A DNA stretch of 37,897 nucleotides from Acidobacteriaceae bacterium (GTDB taxonomy: Bacteria > Acidobacteriota > Terriglobia > Terriglobales > Acidobacteriaceae): NCBI GenBank assembly GCA_003138515.1, contig PLGG01000090.1, positions 1-37,897 on the forward strand, read 5' to 3'. Position 1 is the first letter of the stretch, and each line of letters opens with the position of its first letter. Position numbers and translations under genes: made by a program. This document shows positions 23,357-33,178 of the stretch, piece by piece. The notes beneath the pieces were generated by a model, which had not been told where the DNA came from, did no database searches, and saw only the letters and a program-made list of their open reading frames with translations.

Positions 23357-26300
23357 GCGGACTATGGAAGATCATCACCGCGGCTGATCCGCAGATTCGA
23401 AATCGCTCCCTCGATGATTCTTGCCGAAACGCAACAACGGAACAATTACTGGACGAAGCGGCAGAGCTCGAGAGGCTCAGGCACTCAAGCGAAAACCTCT
23501 ACGAGCGGGTGCGGGCCCTCTTTTTTCTTTACGCGATCCATCGATTTCACCTGCCGGCAAGAGACGACGCGATCGCGACCGGCAAAGCGCTGATCCCCTT
23601 TCATGGTTACGAACAATTGTTGAGCCGGAGGTATGAAGAGGCCATCGGGATCTTTCTCGCTGCCCAGGAGGGCGAGGGACCGAGCGACGGCATTTCCAGC
23701 GCGCTGGCCGCCGCGTATCGCGGGCTCGCGTTTCAGACGCTTGCCGACCAGGTGCGGCGAAGCGTGCGGTCGGTGCGAGGCAATCAATGGATGTTTCGCA
23801 CGGGCCACCCCGCCGATTATGCGCTGCGCATTCGGCCGGAACTGCTCATGCGCGGCAACGGCGATCCCTTCCCGATTTTGTGCGAGGCGACGCCCGTGCG
23901 CATGGACTTGAGCCACAGCGGGTGGAGCGACATCTTTTTTCTGGGGATGGATCTGCCGGAGATGGCGCGCGTGCTGAACGTGTCGATCGATCTGGCGATT
24001 CATGAAGCGAACGCAGCGGGGCCGAAGCCTCCGGTCGAAACCTATCTGCGCGTGGTCGACCGGCCCGTGATTCGGCTGGTGAGCGTCGATCTGGACGCGA
24101 CGGCGGAGATCGGCGACCTGCAGGAGCTGTTCGATTTCGGGCGCGATTATCTGGGGCTGCTGAAGGCAGCGTTGATCGCATCGGGCATCGTGCCGCCGGG
24201 AATGGAAGGTTCGGGCCAGCCGCTAACCGCGGTTCTTGCACAGTTGATGGGGCGCGAGGGGCTGGGGATTGAAATCGTTAGCCACGTAAACAACATCCCG
24301 AAGGGATCGAGGCTGGCAGTTTCGACCACTCTGCTAGCGTCGCTGATCTCGGTGCTCATGCGCGCGACGGGGCAGGCGAGGTCGCTCACGGGACCGCTTG
24401 CGGAAGCGGAGCGGCGTGTCGTGGCGGCGCGCGCGATTCTTGGCGAATGGCTGGGCGGGTCGGGCGGAGGCTGGCAGGATTCAGGAGGCGTTTGGCCGGG
24501 GATCAAGCTGATTGAAGGCGTGCGTGCAGCAGAGGGCGATCCGGAGTTCGGGATCAGCCGCGGGCGACTGCTGCCGAATCACCGGATTCTGACTGAGACC
24601 GAGGTGAGCGCGGAGACACGGCGACGCCTGCAGGAGAGCCTCGTGCTAGTGCACGGCGGCATGGCTCAGGATGTGGGCCCGATCCTGGAGATGGTGGCGG
24701 AAAGATACTTGCTGCGCTCGGATGCGGAGTGGGCCGCGCGGCAGACGGCCTGCAAAATTCTGGACGAGATCATCGCGGATTTACACATGGGCGAAGTGCG
24801 CGCGATTGGCGGCGCCACCCAAAGGAATTTCGATGGACCGATCCAGACCATCATTCCGTGGGCGAGCAATTTGTATACGGAAACGCTGATCCGCAAAGTG
24901 CGCGCCGAGTTTGGCGACGCGTTCTGGGGATTCTGGATGTTGGGCGGGATGTCGGGCGGCGGGATGGGATTCATCTTCGATCCCAAGCGGAAACCCGAGG
25001 CGCAGCAACGCCTCGGCGATCTCATGCGCGAAGTGAGCGGAAAGCTGGCTGGCGGCGTGGCGTTTGCGATGAAGCCGGTGGTCTATGACTTTTCGATCAA
25101 TGAGCGCGGGACGTTTGCCGAACTGAAGCTGGGCGCCGATGCAATCCTGCCTGACGACTATTACAACACTGTGCTGCCAGCGATGCTGCGCAAGGATCAG
25201 CGGCTTTTGTCGGAATGCGAGCGAGGCGACCTGGAGCGGTTCAGCTCACTCTCTCATGACGCGCCGGGCGCGCGCGAGCGTGCGCGGGGCTTTCTCGACC
25301 GGTTGCTGCCGCATGGCAATCGCGACGAGGAGCAAGCGGAGACGTTGGACTCGGTGCTGGCCAGGAACGGATTCGATCCGGTCCAGCACGAGCGCATTCA
25401 GGCAGAGTTACGCGCCGGACACATCGGAGTGGCGCAGAACCGGCTGCCGGCATCGGTTCAGATTGAAGATGTGGCTGCGGAACAATTATTTGACGCGCGG
25501 CGGGAAGTGGACACGAAGTTCACAAAGATGGGGGAAGAAGCGCTTGCGGCCGGCACAGTCGCGGTGGTGACGTGGAGCGGCGGCGCGGGCAGCCGATGGA
25601 CGCACGGCGCTGGCGTGGTCAAGGCGCTGAGCCCTTTCTGCAGACTTGCCGGCACACACCGCACGTTCCTTGAGGTGCACCTGGCGAAGAGCCGGCGGGC
25701 TGGGAAGCGTTTTGGATGCGAGGTGCCGCACGCGATTACGACGAGCTACCTGACGCACGGGCCAATCGAAGAAGTGCTGCAGCGAGAGGGCGCGTACGGG
25801 TACACAGGGCCGCTGTATCTTTCCGCGGGGCAGAGCGTGGGGTTGCGGCTGATTCCGACGGTGCGGGATCTGCGCTTTGCGTGGGAGGATACGCCGCAGC
25901 AGTTGCTCGACGCGCAGGCGCAGAAGGTGCGCGAGAGCGTGCGCGCAGCGCTGATTGCGTGGGCGCGGCAGGCGGGCGAAGCGAACAGCTACACCGATAA
26001 TCTTCCGCTGCAATGCTTGCACCCGGTGGGGCATTGGTACGAGATTCCTAATCTGTTCCGCAGCGGCGTGCTCGCGGCGATGCTCGAGGCAAGGCCGCAG
26101 TTGCGGACGCTGATGGTTCACAACGTGGACACGGTGGGCGTCAATGTCGATCCCGGAATTCTGGGCTGGCACATCGCGCGCAAGGCAACGATGACGGCGG
26201 AGGTGGTGACGCGGCGCATCGAGGACCGAGGCGGAGGCCTGGCAAGCGTCGATGGGCGCGTGCGTCTGGTCGAGGGATTGGCGCTGCCGTCGGAGGAGAT

Positions 26301-26685
26301 CGAATTCTCGCTCTCTTATTACAACTCGAATACATTCTGGATCGACATCGACGCGCTGCTGAAGGTTTTCGGTCTGAGCCGAAGGGACTTGCGAAACGAA
26401 GAGAAGCTGGCGGTGGCGATGCGCACCATGGCTGCGCGCATGCCGACGTACATCACGCTGAAGGACGTGAAGAAGCGCTGGGGCAAGGGCCAGGAAGACA
26501 TTTATCCCGTGGCGCAATTCGAGAAGCTGTGGGGAGATATGACGGCGCTGCCGCAGATAGCGTGCGAGTACGTGATTGTGCCGCGGGCGCGCGGGCAGCA
26601 ACTGAAAGAGCCTGCGCAACTGGATGGGTGGCTACGCGACGGGTCAGCGGAATACGTGACGGGGCTGTGCGAGTTCGCGGACTGA
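23353..26685 (+). CDS. Fused fucokinase-like (GHMP) and UDP-sugar pyrophosphorylase-like protein
   Basis: From the GTG at 23353 (GTGA overlap, GGAG upstream) the protein is 1110 aa. Residues 1-175 are a helical region I do not recognise. Residues about 180-640 resemble the GHMP kinase part of fucokinase proteins: VRMDLSHSGWSD near 182, NIPKGSRLAVSTT near 315, and a glycine-rich loop GGMSGGGMGF near 532. The ATP loop normally reads PxGSGLGTSS, so key glycines and serines are replaced. Residues about 730-1060 look like a UDP-glucose pyrophosphorylase: TWSGGAGSRW near 741 and HNVDTVGVNVDPGILG near 925. Known Fkp-type proteins put the pyrophosphorylase first; here the order is reversed. It is probably cytoplasmic and probably makes or senses a nucleotide sugar; the substrate is unknown. 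Confidence 0.8.
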   Translation: MSGLWKIITAADPQIRNRSLDDSCRNATTEQLLDEAAELERLRHSSENLYERVRALFFLYAIHRFHLPARDDAIATGKALIPFHGYEQLLSRRYEEAIGIFLAAQEGEGPSDGISSALAAAYRGLAFQTLADQVRRSVRSVRGNQWMFRTGHPADYALRIRPELLMRGNGDPFPILCEATPVRMDLSHSGWSDIFFLGMDLPEMARVLNVSIDLAIHEANAAGPKPPVETYLRVVDRPVIRLVSVDLDATAEIGDLQELFDFGRDYLGLLKAALIASGIVPPGMEGSGQPLTAVLAQLMGREGLGIEIVSHVNNIPKGSRLAVSTTLLASLISVLMRATGQARSLTGPLAEAERRVVAARAILGEWLGGSGGGWQDSGGVWPGIKLIEGVRAAEGDPEFGISRGRLLPNHRILTETEVSAETRRRLQESLVLVHGGMAQDVGPILEMVAERYLLRSDAEWAARQTACKILDEIIADLHMGEVRAIGGATQRNFDGPIQTIIPWASNLYTETLIRKVRAEFGDAFWGFWMLGGMSGGGMGFIFDPKRKPEAQQRLGDLMREVSGKLAGGVAFAMKPVVYDFSINERGTFAELKLGADAILPDDYYNTVLPAMLRKDQRLLSECERGDLERFSSLSHDAPGARERARGFLDRLLPHGNRDEEQAETLDSVLARNGFDPVQHERIQAELRAGHIGVAQNRLPASVQIEDVAAEQLFDARREVDTKFTKMGEEALAAGTVAVVTWSGGAGSRWTHGAGVVKALSPFCRLAGTHRTFLEVHLAKSRRAGKRFGCEVPHAITTSYLTHGPIEEVLQREGAYGYTGPLYLSAGQSVGLRLIPTVRDLRFAWEDTPQQLLDAQAQKVRESVRAALIAWARQAGEANSYTDNLPLQCLHPVGHWYEIPNLFRSGVLAAMLEARPQLRTLMVHNVDTVGVNVDPGILGWHIARKATMTAEVVTRRIEDRGGGLASVDGRVRLVEGLALPSEEIEFSLSYYNSNTFWIDIDALLKVFGLSRRDLRNEEKLAVAMRTMAARMPTYITLKDVKKRWGKGQEDIYPVAQFEKLWGDMTALPQIACEYVIVPRARGQQLKEPAQLDGWLRDGSAEYVTGLCEFAD

Positions 26686-26691
26686 TGCGCG

Positions 26692-26713
26692 TGAGCGACT
26701 TGAAGAACGCTCA
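26692..26713. terminator. Short hairpin between convergent genes
   Basis: TGAGCG at 26692-26697 and CGCTCA at 26708-26713 form perfect 6-bp arms around a 10-base loop. It fills the 25-base gap between two converging stop codons and touches the xylanase stop. There is no T-run, so it is a weak candidate. Confidence 0.25.
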
Positions 26714-27853
26714 GTGATTCTGAGGCCCGGATACAACGTGCAGGACTGCGTCGTATGCCGGCTTCGGCTGGCCGCTGCGATCAAAGAGCAGCGGATAATT
26801 GGTGCGCCCCTGCACCGGCCAGTCATTCAGCCAGGAATCGCCATCGGTGACGCCCCAGAATGTGACTCGCTCGACCGTATCGCGGTGCTTTACGTACACG
26901 CGAAAGAGGTCTGAATAGCGCTTGGACAACTCCTGCTGGACGGCGCCGGGAAGCCCTTTGATGTACGGATTCAGCGCGGCTTCCTGCTGAATCCTCAGAT
27001 TCACGTCGGCGCTCGGCTGGGCGCCCGCGTTGGGCAGCACCGATATATCCAACTCCGTGATCGCCACCTTGACGCCGAGCGCAGCGAAAGCCGAGATCGT
27101 GGCGTCCTCCTGCTCTGAAGTCGGCCAATCTAAATGATCGTGGCCCTGGATGCCGACGCCGGCGATGGGGATTCCTTCGGGTTTCAGTTTCTTGATGAGC
27201 GTAATTGCGCCGCTGCGCTTTGGCTCGTTTTCCAGGTTGTAATCGTTGTAGAAAAGCTCCGCCTGCGGATCGGCCTCGTGCGCGAATTGGAACGCTTTCT
27301 CGATGTAGTCGGGGCCGATGATCTTGTACCAGAGCGACTGGCGCAACGTGCCATCCTCGTTGAGCGCTTCATTGACGACGTCCCAGCTCCGGATCTTGCC
27401 TTTGTAGCGGCCGACGACCGTGTCGATGTGATCCTTCAGCCTGGCGAGCAATGCATCGCGGGTCAACAGATTGCCATTTTCGTCTTGAAACACCCAGACC
27501 GGAACCTGGCTATGCCAAACCAGTGTATGGCCCACGACGAACATGTGATGCTCTACGCCGTATTCAACGTACAAGTCGGCCAGGCCGAAATCGTATCTGC
27601 CCGGCTCGGGATGAATCTTCTCCCACTTGAGGACGTTTTCCGGCGAGATGGAGTTGAACTGCGATTCGATGAGAGCATCGCCGCGTTGATCCTGCCCGGA
27701 GATCTGCGCTGCGTTGATGGCTGCGCCGATGACAAAGTCGCCTTTGAAGGCCTGCTTCAAGGTGGCGGGGGCGTGAGCGGCAGCCGCGCCGCAAACCACG
27801 ATCAAAAACGCGAAAGCAACAGAACGCGTGCCGGCGCGTGAAGTGGTTTGCAT
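26711..27853 (-). CDS. Secreted GH10 endo-1,4-beta-xylanase
   Basis: The 380-aa protein from the ATG at 27853 (GAGGGA six to eight bases upstream) has a signal peptide cleaved after AHA near residue 28, then one GH10 barrel. The acid/base catalyst is Glu162 (SWDVVNEAL) and the nucleophile is Glu267 (AITELDISV). HTLVWHSQVP and the late VTFWGVTDGDSWLNDWP are further GH10 signatures. No carbohydrate-binding module is present, as expected for a single-domain enzyme of this length. It cuts internal bonds of xylan outside the cytoplasm. It follows the transporter gene by 41 bases, and together they form a xylan-use operon. Confidence 0.95.
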   Translation of the reverse strand: MQTTSRAGTRSVAFAFLIVVCGAAAAHAPATLKQAFKGDFVIGAAINAAQISGQDQRGDALIESQFNSISPENVLKWEKIHPEPGRYDFGLADLYVEYGVEHHMFVVGHTLVWHSQVPVWVFQDENGNLLTRDALLARLKDHIDTVVGRYKGKIRSWDVVNEALNEDGTLRQSLWYKIIGPDYIEKAFQFAHEADPQAELFYNDYNLENEPKRSGAITLIKKLKPEGIPIAGVGIQGHDHLDWPTSEQEDATISAFAALGVKVAITELDISVLPNAGAQPSADVNLRIQQEAALNPYIKGLPGAVQQELSKRYSDLFRVYVKHRDTVERVTFWGVTDGDSWLNDWPVQGRTNYPLLFDRSGQPKPAYDAVLHVVSGPQNH

Positions 27854-27894
27854 GATTCCCTCTTCCCGGAATTCTTGCCAAGCCAATGGTAAAC

Positions 27895-29259
27895 CTATTG
27901 GGGTTTGCCAGAAGCGAATCCCTTGCGCCGCTCAGCCAGTTCGAGCGCGATTTTCCGATTGACTTCGCGCGAGATGGGATAGAAGAGCAGGCACACCGCG
28001 GTTGCAAAGAACGCCAAGCCGGCCCAGACGCTCGCAGTTAAAAGGATGCCGCTCTGCGCATGCGCGGTCTGCACCGGAGCCTCGGAGACGAAACCATAGA
28101 ACGAGAAGAGCCAGCCGGCGATGGCGCCGCCAAGGGCGAGACCTGCCCAGAGAGCGAACACGACAGCAGCCGTGACAGTGCCGCTGGCGCGGCGGCCCGT
28201 CTTCCACTCGCCGTAGTCGGCTACGTCGCCCATCATCGCCCAGAGAATGGGGCCCGACAAACCAAACGAGAACTGGCGCAGCACTTCAGTACCGATGATG
28301 ACGACGGTGGCGTGCGGAGAAATGAACAGGAGCGCCGTACTAAATGCGCCCGCAAGAAACATGCTGGCGATAAAAAGCTGACGCTTGCCCACGCGGACCG
28401 CGACCGCGGTGGAGCATGCAACACCGGCGACTAGCGAGGCCAGCCCAAATCCGCTGAACCACGAGAAGAGGTTCGCATTGCCCGCCACATAGCGGAAATA
28501 GGGCAGCATCACGTTTCCGCGGATTACGATCGCCATGAAATAGAACAACGTGGCCATAAAAAGCACCACCCAAGAACGATTCTTGAAAAGGTCGGAGAGA
28601 TCCTGACCGAGATCGGCCTTTTGCTGCGGGTCGGGTTGGACGCGCTCCTTGGTGGACAGGAAGGCAATGATGAAAAAGATGACGCTGAGAACCGAGAGCA
28701 ACCCCATAGTGAGCTGATAGCCAAGCGCGTCGTTGCCGTGGCCGAAGAACCTGACCATAGGAATCGCGAGGCTGGCGACGATGAAGCCGGCGGAGTTGGC
28801 AAAGATTTGCCGATAGGAAGCGATGCTGGTCCGTTCATCGGGGTCGGACGTCATGACCGCGGTGAGCGAGGCGTACGGAACATTGTTGACCGTATAAACG
28901 ACCCGCAGCAGGATGTAGGTCGTCCACGCATAGATGATCTTGGCGGCGGGGCTGATATTGGGCGTGGTGAAGGTGAGCACGCCAATGACGCCGAAAGGTA
29001 CTGCGGACCACAACAGCCAGGGGCGAAACTTGCCCCAACGTGTGTTTGTGCGGTCGGCAATGACGCCCATGACCGGATTGAGGCACGCGACCCCAAGCCC
29101 GACGACGAGGAAGAGCGTTCCGGCCTGAGCCGGCGTAAGGCCAAAGGTGTGGGTGTAGAAGTCCAACTGCAAGGCCAACATGGCCTGGAAGACGAAATTG
29201 GCCGCCATATCACCCAGGCCATAGCCAAACTTCTCACCGAAGGAGAGCCTTTCAGTCAT
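27895..29259 (-). CDS. GPH-family glycoside/pentoside:cation symporter
   Basis: The start at 29259 was chosen because [17 protein letters not shown] is the classic GPH opening and GAGG lies a few bases upstream; a reading from 29337 adds 26 unsupported residues. The 454-aa protein has about twelve hydrophobic segments. The loop [17 protein letters not shown] after the second segment is diagnostic for the MelB/XynP family, which imports oligosaccharides with sodium or protons. Next to a GH10 xylanase the likely substrate is xylobiose or a longer xylo-oligosaccharide. It is the first gene of the two-gene operon. Confidence 0.93.
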   Translation of the reverse strand: MTERLSFGEKFGYGLGDMAANFVFQAMLALQLDFYTHTFGLTPAQAGTLFLVVGLGVACLNPVMGVIADRTNTRWGKFRPWLLWSAVPFGVIGVLTFTTPNISPAAKIIYAWTTYILLRVVYTVNNVPYASLTAVMTSDPDERTSIASYRQIFANSAGFIVASLAIPMVRFFGHGNDALGYQLTMGLLSVLSVIFFIIAFLSTKERVQPDPQQKADLGQDLSDLFKNRSWVVLFMATLFYFMAIVIRGNVMLPYFRYVAGNANLFSWFSGFGLASLVAGVACSTAVAVRVGKRQLFIASMFLAGAFSTALLFISPHATVVIIGTEVLRQFSFGLSGPILWAMMGDVADYGEWKTGRRASGTVTAAVVFALWAGLALGGAIAGWLFSFYGFVSEAPVQTAHAQSGILLTASVWAGLAFFATAVCLLFYPISREVNRKIALELAERRKGFASGKPQ

Positions 29260-30036
29260 AGGTGCCTCGTCTTTCCACGGCGCTTGCGGCCGCTTTCTCA
29301 CCTGTTCTGCTCGAGCCGGACTTCGCGGCTCAAGCAAAAGGCCTGGCGGAATGGAGCTCTTCCCGTCGCGAATGAATCGGCTAAACTACTCACCCTCAAG
29401 CCGCAGACCAGTGTAGCCGGAGAACACGCGACGGGCAAGCAGAAAAGCGATTTTCTAAAGAAGCGGGCTGGTCTGCTGCCAGTTTGGACGGGGCAAACCG
29501 CGTTTGAAGCCGGATGCGCAATGCACAGATATTGGTGCATCCCGCGCTCCTGCTCACGGCGCATCTTTCAAGACTGGAACTCCCTGCATAAGGTGCTGGA
29601 TGGGCACTGATGGGTCTACCGCTCCTGTCCCCCAGGAGACCACAGATCCCGTGCTTTCGATGAGCCGCTTAAAATTACAAGAAAAAGACTTCTCAGCGTC
29701 GCGGTTGCCTGCTACCCTCTCTTACACGTGAAGAGATCACCGCAACAGGTGATTGATTTCTCCTACTTCCCTGCCCTTCGTTTGTTCGCTATTGCTGGTT
29801 CCATTCGATAAAGCGACGCTGTGCTTTTTTGGCGCAACGGGGCATCGGATTTCCGGGCGCGGCCCATCATACGCATTGATCCTGTACGAAGAAATGGAAG
29901 ACTGGGAAAACAGGTCAGATTGTGGGCCATTTTCTGCTTCGCCGCCTGGCGAGAAGAACTGACTTGCATTTTCGCTTCGTGTGCGGATCAATCCCTCAAC
30001 CGGGCCGGTTGGCCGAGGATTGGAAGGGGTATCGCG
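29260..30036. other. 777-base intergenic region with palindromes
   Basis: No reading frame here looks coding. Three perfect inverted repeats are visible: AGAAAA-GCGA-TTTTCT at 29441-29456, CAAAC-CGC-GTTTG at 29494-29506, and ATCACC-GCAACA-GGTGAT at 29736-29753. The first two lie 180-250 bases upstream of the xylose transporter and could be operators for its regulator; the CAAACCGCGTTTG site has the CG-centred look of LacI-family sites. The third is closer to the plus-strand gene at 30037. No regulator gene is nearby. A ribosome site (GGAAGGGG) for the 30037 gene lies at the right edge. Confidence 0.4.
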
Positions 30037-33000
30037 ATGAAACTGCCGCATCGTCTCTCCACCGGGTTTGCAATAACGCTGCTCATATTCGGAGCCTGTT
30101 GCGTTGCGCGCGCCGCCGAACCTGCCTCTCAAGGAGGAAGGTCAACTGCCGACGACGATCCGCCCGCGGGCAATGCCGCTGAAACGATAGTGATTCCGGG
30201 ACCGCTGCGGTCGTTCTTGCGCATGGCCGGCATCAGCCAGGAGAGTCAACCCGGCGAGGTGCTCCCGCTGATGGCTCGCAATGCATTCCTCTACGGCCAT
30301 CAGCTTGGGAAGAAGACGGAATACCTGGTGCTGGAGGACCGGTATGTGCAGGAGGCAAGGCAACTGCAGCCTCTGGCCGTTTGGAATGGCGCGATCCACG
30401 TGACGGGTTGCAGCGATGTGGGGCCTCTGATTCAGGTTCTCGGTTACCAGTTCGAGGACGGTTGCAGCCAGAAAGGCGCGACCTTGATCACCGCCAATGC
30501 AGACCGCGCGTTTCTCACGCTGGACTCAGGATTTCCGCTGACGAGGCTGGAAGAGTCCCTGCAGCAGGGCACTGAGTTTACATACGCCTATCCGGCGACT
30601 CGGGTTCCCGTCTTGTTTCGCGAAGAGGACTGGTTGACGCTCCTTCCGGCGAAACAGCGAGCCGGGCAGTCGCTTCTCGGCCTGCTGATGAACAACGAGA
30701 ATGCTGACCGGCTCTATTCTGCGCTGGCTCGTCTCGATCCGGAGACCAGGGGAGCTCTTTTCCAGTCGCCCGGACTCGCGCGGTTGCTCTTCTATGCTCC
30801 CGTTCTCGACTTTTATGGGAGCCGCCTGTGCGTTCGCAACGGCGCTGTTGTATTGCCCGGAGGCGACGCCGCGGCCCACGCCTGGGAAGAACTGGTTGGG
30901 GTGAGTTCGCATTCGCCGGGAGACTTCGTCGTCCGGTTGCTGGCGAAGGACCATGGTTGGCTGGCGGCATACTTCGATGCCCTGGCGCGAGTGAGCCCCG
31001 ATCAGCAGGCACGTCTCGCACAAGGAGAGCGCCTGAAGAACCTCTATGAGGCTTATCATTCACAAGTTCCCAACGTCGATGCGGCCAGCAGCGTTTTCAC
31101 AAGGAATCCTGCTCTGCTTCTGCTCTTCAACCGCTTGCAATGGGACGCGTCAGGCCAGCCGCTGATCCCCGGCGATCTGAGCGTTTGGCAGGAGGTGTTC
31201 GCGCGGGAGAAGAAGCTGCACCGCGCGCACGACTCGAGCCGGCACGCGGGCAGCGCAGGCAACGCCGAAGAGATTCTCGAGGCTATGGTGGCTTATTCCA
31301 ACATTACGACGCTGGACGGGCCGGCACAGGTTTATCTGATTCTTAGCGCGATCGATGCCGCGCGACCGGCGGAGAAGCGCCTATCGGGCGATACTGCGCG
31401 CCTGCTTGTCGCAAAATACTACACATTGAACGACTGGTATAACATTTTCGTCGAATTTCCGGCGCTGGACGACGCTTCGATCAAGGACTTTATCGATGCG
31501 GCCGATCGCATCGACGGCGTCTCGAATCAGTCGCTTCGGTCCAATGCGCTGGGAGCGTTTCAGGCCGAGGTTGGGCTCTGGCAGATCCTGGCGCGGCAAG
31601 GACAGATAGCGGAAGACGGCGTGAATTCCTCGTGGCAAAGCGCGGTTCAGGCCTATGGGGACGTTTCTTCGGCGACGCTGCTATTCGATGCGGCGCGCAA
31701 GTCGCTCAAATCCATCATTGTTGCCGCCGGGGGCAATGCGGACCCAACCGAGGATGAGGCTGTCGATCTTCTTGCGGGCCCGCGGCAGAGCAGCCCCGAG
31801 GGAACGCGCATCCATGACGAACTGGTGCGAAGAATCCGCGCCGTGCTCGACGACCAGCGGCTGGTCTCCTTGGACAATCTCTTCGGACTCTACGATGGCC
31901 TGGGCGACATGGCGAAGGGTGCAAAGAACGGCGACAGCCTTCTGGCCCTGGCGGAAACCTTGCGCGAATTCGAGCTGCCGCGGCCTATTTTTACCGAAGG
32001 CGAGCGTGTGACCTGGTCACCGTCGGTCTACGTGAACCGTCACGCGGAACTGCAGGTGCGGACCAATCTGTCCAAAGTGATCAAGGCTCCGGGGACACCG
32101 GCGCAGTTGGAGTCTGCGCGGGCGCGGCTGGCGCCGTTCCTGAGAGACACACTGGTGGGCCTGAATTACGCCTACTACGAGCCGCCGGGCGCGCAGGTTC
32201 TGCACAGCAATCCGCTTTTCGTGCGCTCGCACGATTTCTCGGCGTCTTCGATTCAGGGCGTGGATCAGATCTGGGGCGCGCCGTCGCTGATTGGAATTGG
32301 CGCAACAGCCGGCGGCGGCGCCTACCTGATCGGATCGCTCGCAGATTTGCCTTACGTGCTGGCGATGACGGAAGAGGATTTTATCTCGCCGCAGAAACTT
32401 CAGGCGCTCATCTGGCGAGAGACAGTGCCAGAACTGCTCGTGAATGCGACTCTGCCTCGTTGGTGGGGCGTGAGCCGCGCCGAGTTGCATGCCGTGAATC
32501 TTTATCAGGGCGCCGGAGAGGAACTGATCAAGGGTTCGGCAGACCATGCGGATTTGCGCGAGAAAGTGATCGCGATCTTTAGTGACCGCATGGGATGGGG
32601 GGAAGTGGACGAGATGGAGAAATCGCTCGCACACAAGGAAGGCGCGGCGGCTCTGGCAGCGCAGCTGCTTCCCACCGATACCTTCTATCTGGCGGCCGAG
32701 TTCCGCAGACGATACCCGGAGCAGGCAGCGCAATGGGGCCCTGCCAACCAGGAACTCGACGATCTGGTGCGGAGAAATCCCGCGGATACGTCTCCGCAAA
32801 GGCTGGCCAGGGATTTCGGCTCTCCGCACCCCACGATGGCGGCGACCAATGCCTGCGCTCTGCTGGCGGCAGAACCGTTTCCTGTCTCCGGGGGCGTCGC
32901 AAGCCGGCTCTTCGGCGAATCGTGGGAGTCCGGCAACCTTTATTGGGCGCGCCTGGCGGATGAAAAGGGCTATGCTCCGGCAGCGCTCAACGTGCTCATT

Positions 33001-33174
33001 CCCGAGCTGACTCGGCGGATGGTGGCCAACATCTCCGCCACCAGCATCGACGATTGGCCGGCATTGTTGCGCGCCATGGATCAGACCGGCGAAGAGTTCC
33101 GCAAGGGCAAGATTGCCATCGGCACGGCAGGCTTTGCCGGCGGCAGCAACGAAAAAGCGAACGGGGGTTCATAG
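30037..33174 (+). CDS. Large exported protein of unknown function (1045 aa)
   Basis: The start at 30037 has GGAAGGGG seven bases upstream and begins a signal peptide (MKLPHR, hydrophobic 10-22, cleavage after ARA near 27); an earlier ATG at 29821 gives non-signal sequence. I do not recognise the domain. After residue 50 it is mainly alpha-helical, with repeated leucine/alanine-rich helical pairs such as ALARLDPETRGALFQSPGLARLL, like a helical solenoid. No membrane segment follows the signal and no catalytic motif is evident. It is followed after four bases by a VWA protein, so the two are cotranscribed and likely act together outside the inner membrane. Confidence 0.85.
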   Translation: MKLPHRLSTGFAITLLIFGACCVARAAEPASQGGRSTADDDPPAGNAAETIVIPGPLRSFLRMAGISQESQPGEVLPLMARNAFLYGHQLGKKTEYLVLEDRYVQEARQLQPLAVWNGAIHVTGCSDVGPLIQVLGYQFEDGCSQKGATLITANADRAFLTLDSGFPLTRLEESLQQGTEFTYAYPATRVPVLFREEDWLTLLPAKQRAGQSLLGLLMNNENADRLYSALARLDPETRGALFQSPGLARLLFYAPVLDFYGSRLCVRNGAVVLPGGDAAAHAWEELVGVSSHSPGDFVVRLLAKDHGWLAAYFDALARVSPDQQARLAQGERLKNLYEAYHSQVPNVDAASSVFTRNPALLLLFNRLQWDASGQPLIPGDLSVWQEVFAREKKLHRAHDSSRHAGSAGNAEEILEAMVAYSNITTLDGPAQVYLILSAIDAARPAEKRLSGDTARLLVAKYYTLNDWYNIFVEFPALDDASIKDFIDAADRIDGVSNQSLRSNALGAFQAEVGLWQILARQGQIAEDGVNSSWQSAVQAYGDVSSATLLFDAARKSLKSIIVAAGGNADPTEDEAVDLLAGPRQSSPEGTRIHDELVRRIRAVLDDQRLVSLDNLFGLYDGLGDMAKGAKNGDSLLALAETLREFELPRPIFTEGERVTWSPSVYVNRHAELQVRTNLSKVIKAPGTPAQLESARARLAPFLRDTLVGLNYAYYEPPGAQVLHSNPLFVRSHDFSASSIQGVDQIWGAPSLIGIGATAGGGAYLIGSLADLPYVLAMTEEDFISPQKLQALIWRETVPELLVNATLPRWWGVSRAELHAVNLYQGAGEELIKGSADHADLREKVIAIFSDRMGWGEVDEMEKSLAHKEGAAALAAQLLPTDTFYLAAEFRRRYPEQAAQWGPANQELDDLVRRNPADTSPQRLARDFGSPHPTMAATNACALLAAEPFPVSGGVASRLFGESWESGNLYWARLADEKGYAPAALNVLIPELTRRMVANISATSIDDWPALLRAMDQTGEEFRKGKIAIGTAGFAGGSNEKANGGS

Positions 33175-33178
33175 AGCG

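Noticed and set aside
25486..26619. A 377-codon minus-strand frame within the Fkp-like gene
   Set aside because: Arginine/histidine-rich shadow of a well-supported plus-strand gene; no ribosome site or motif.
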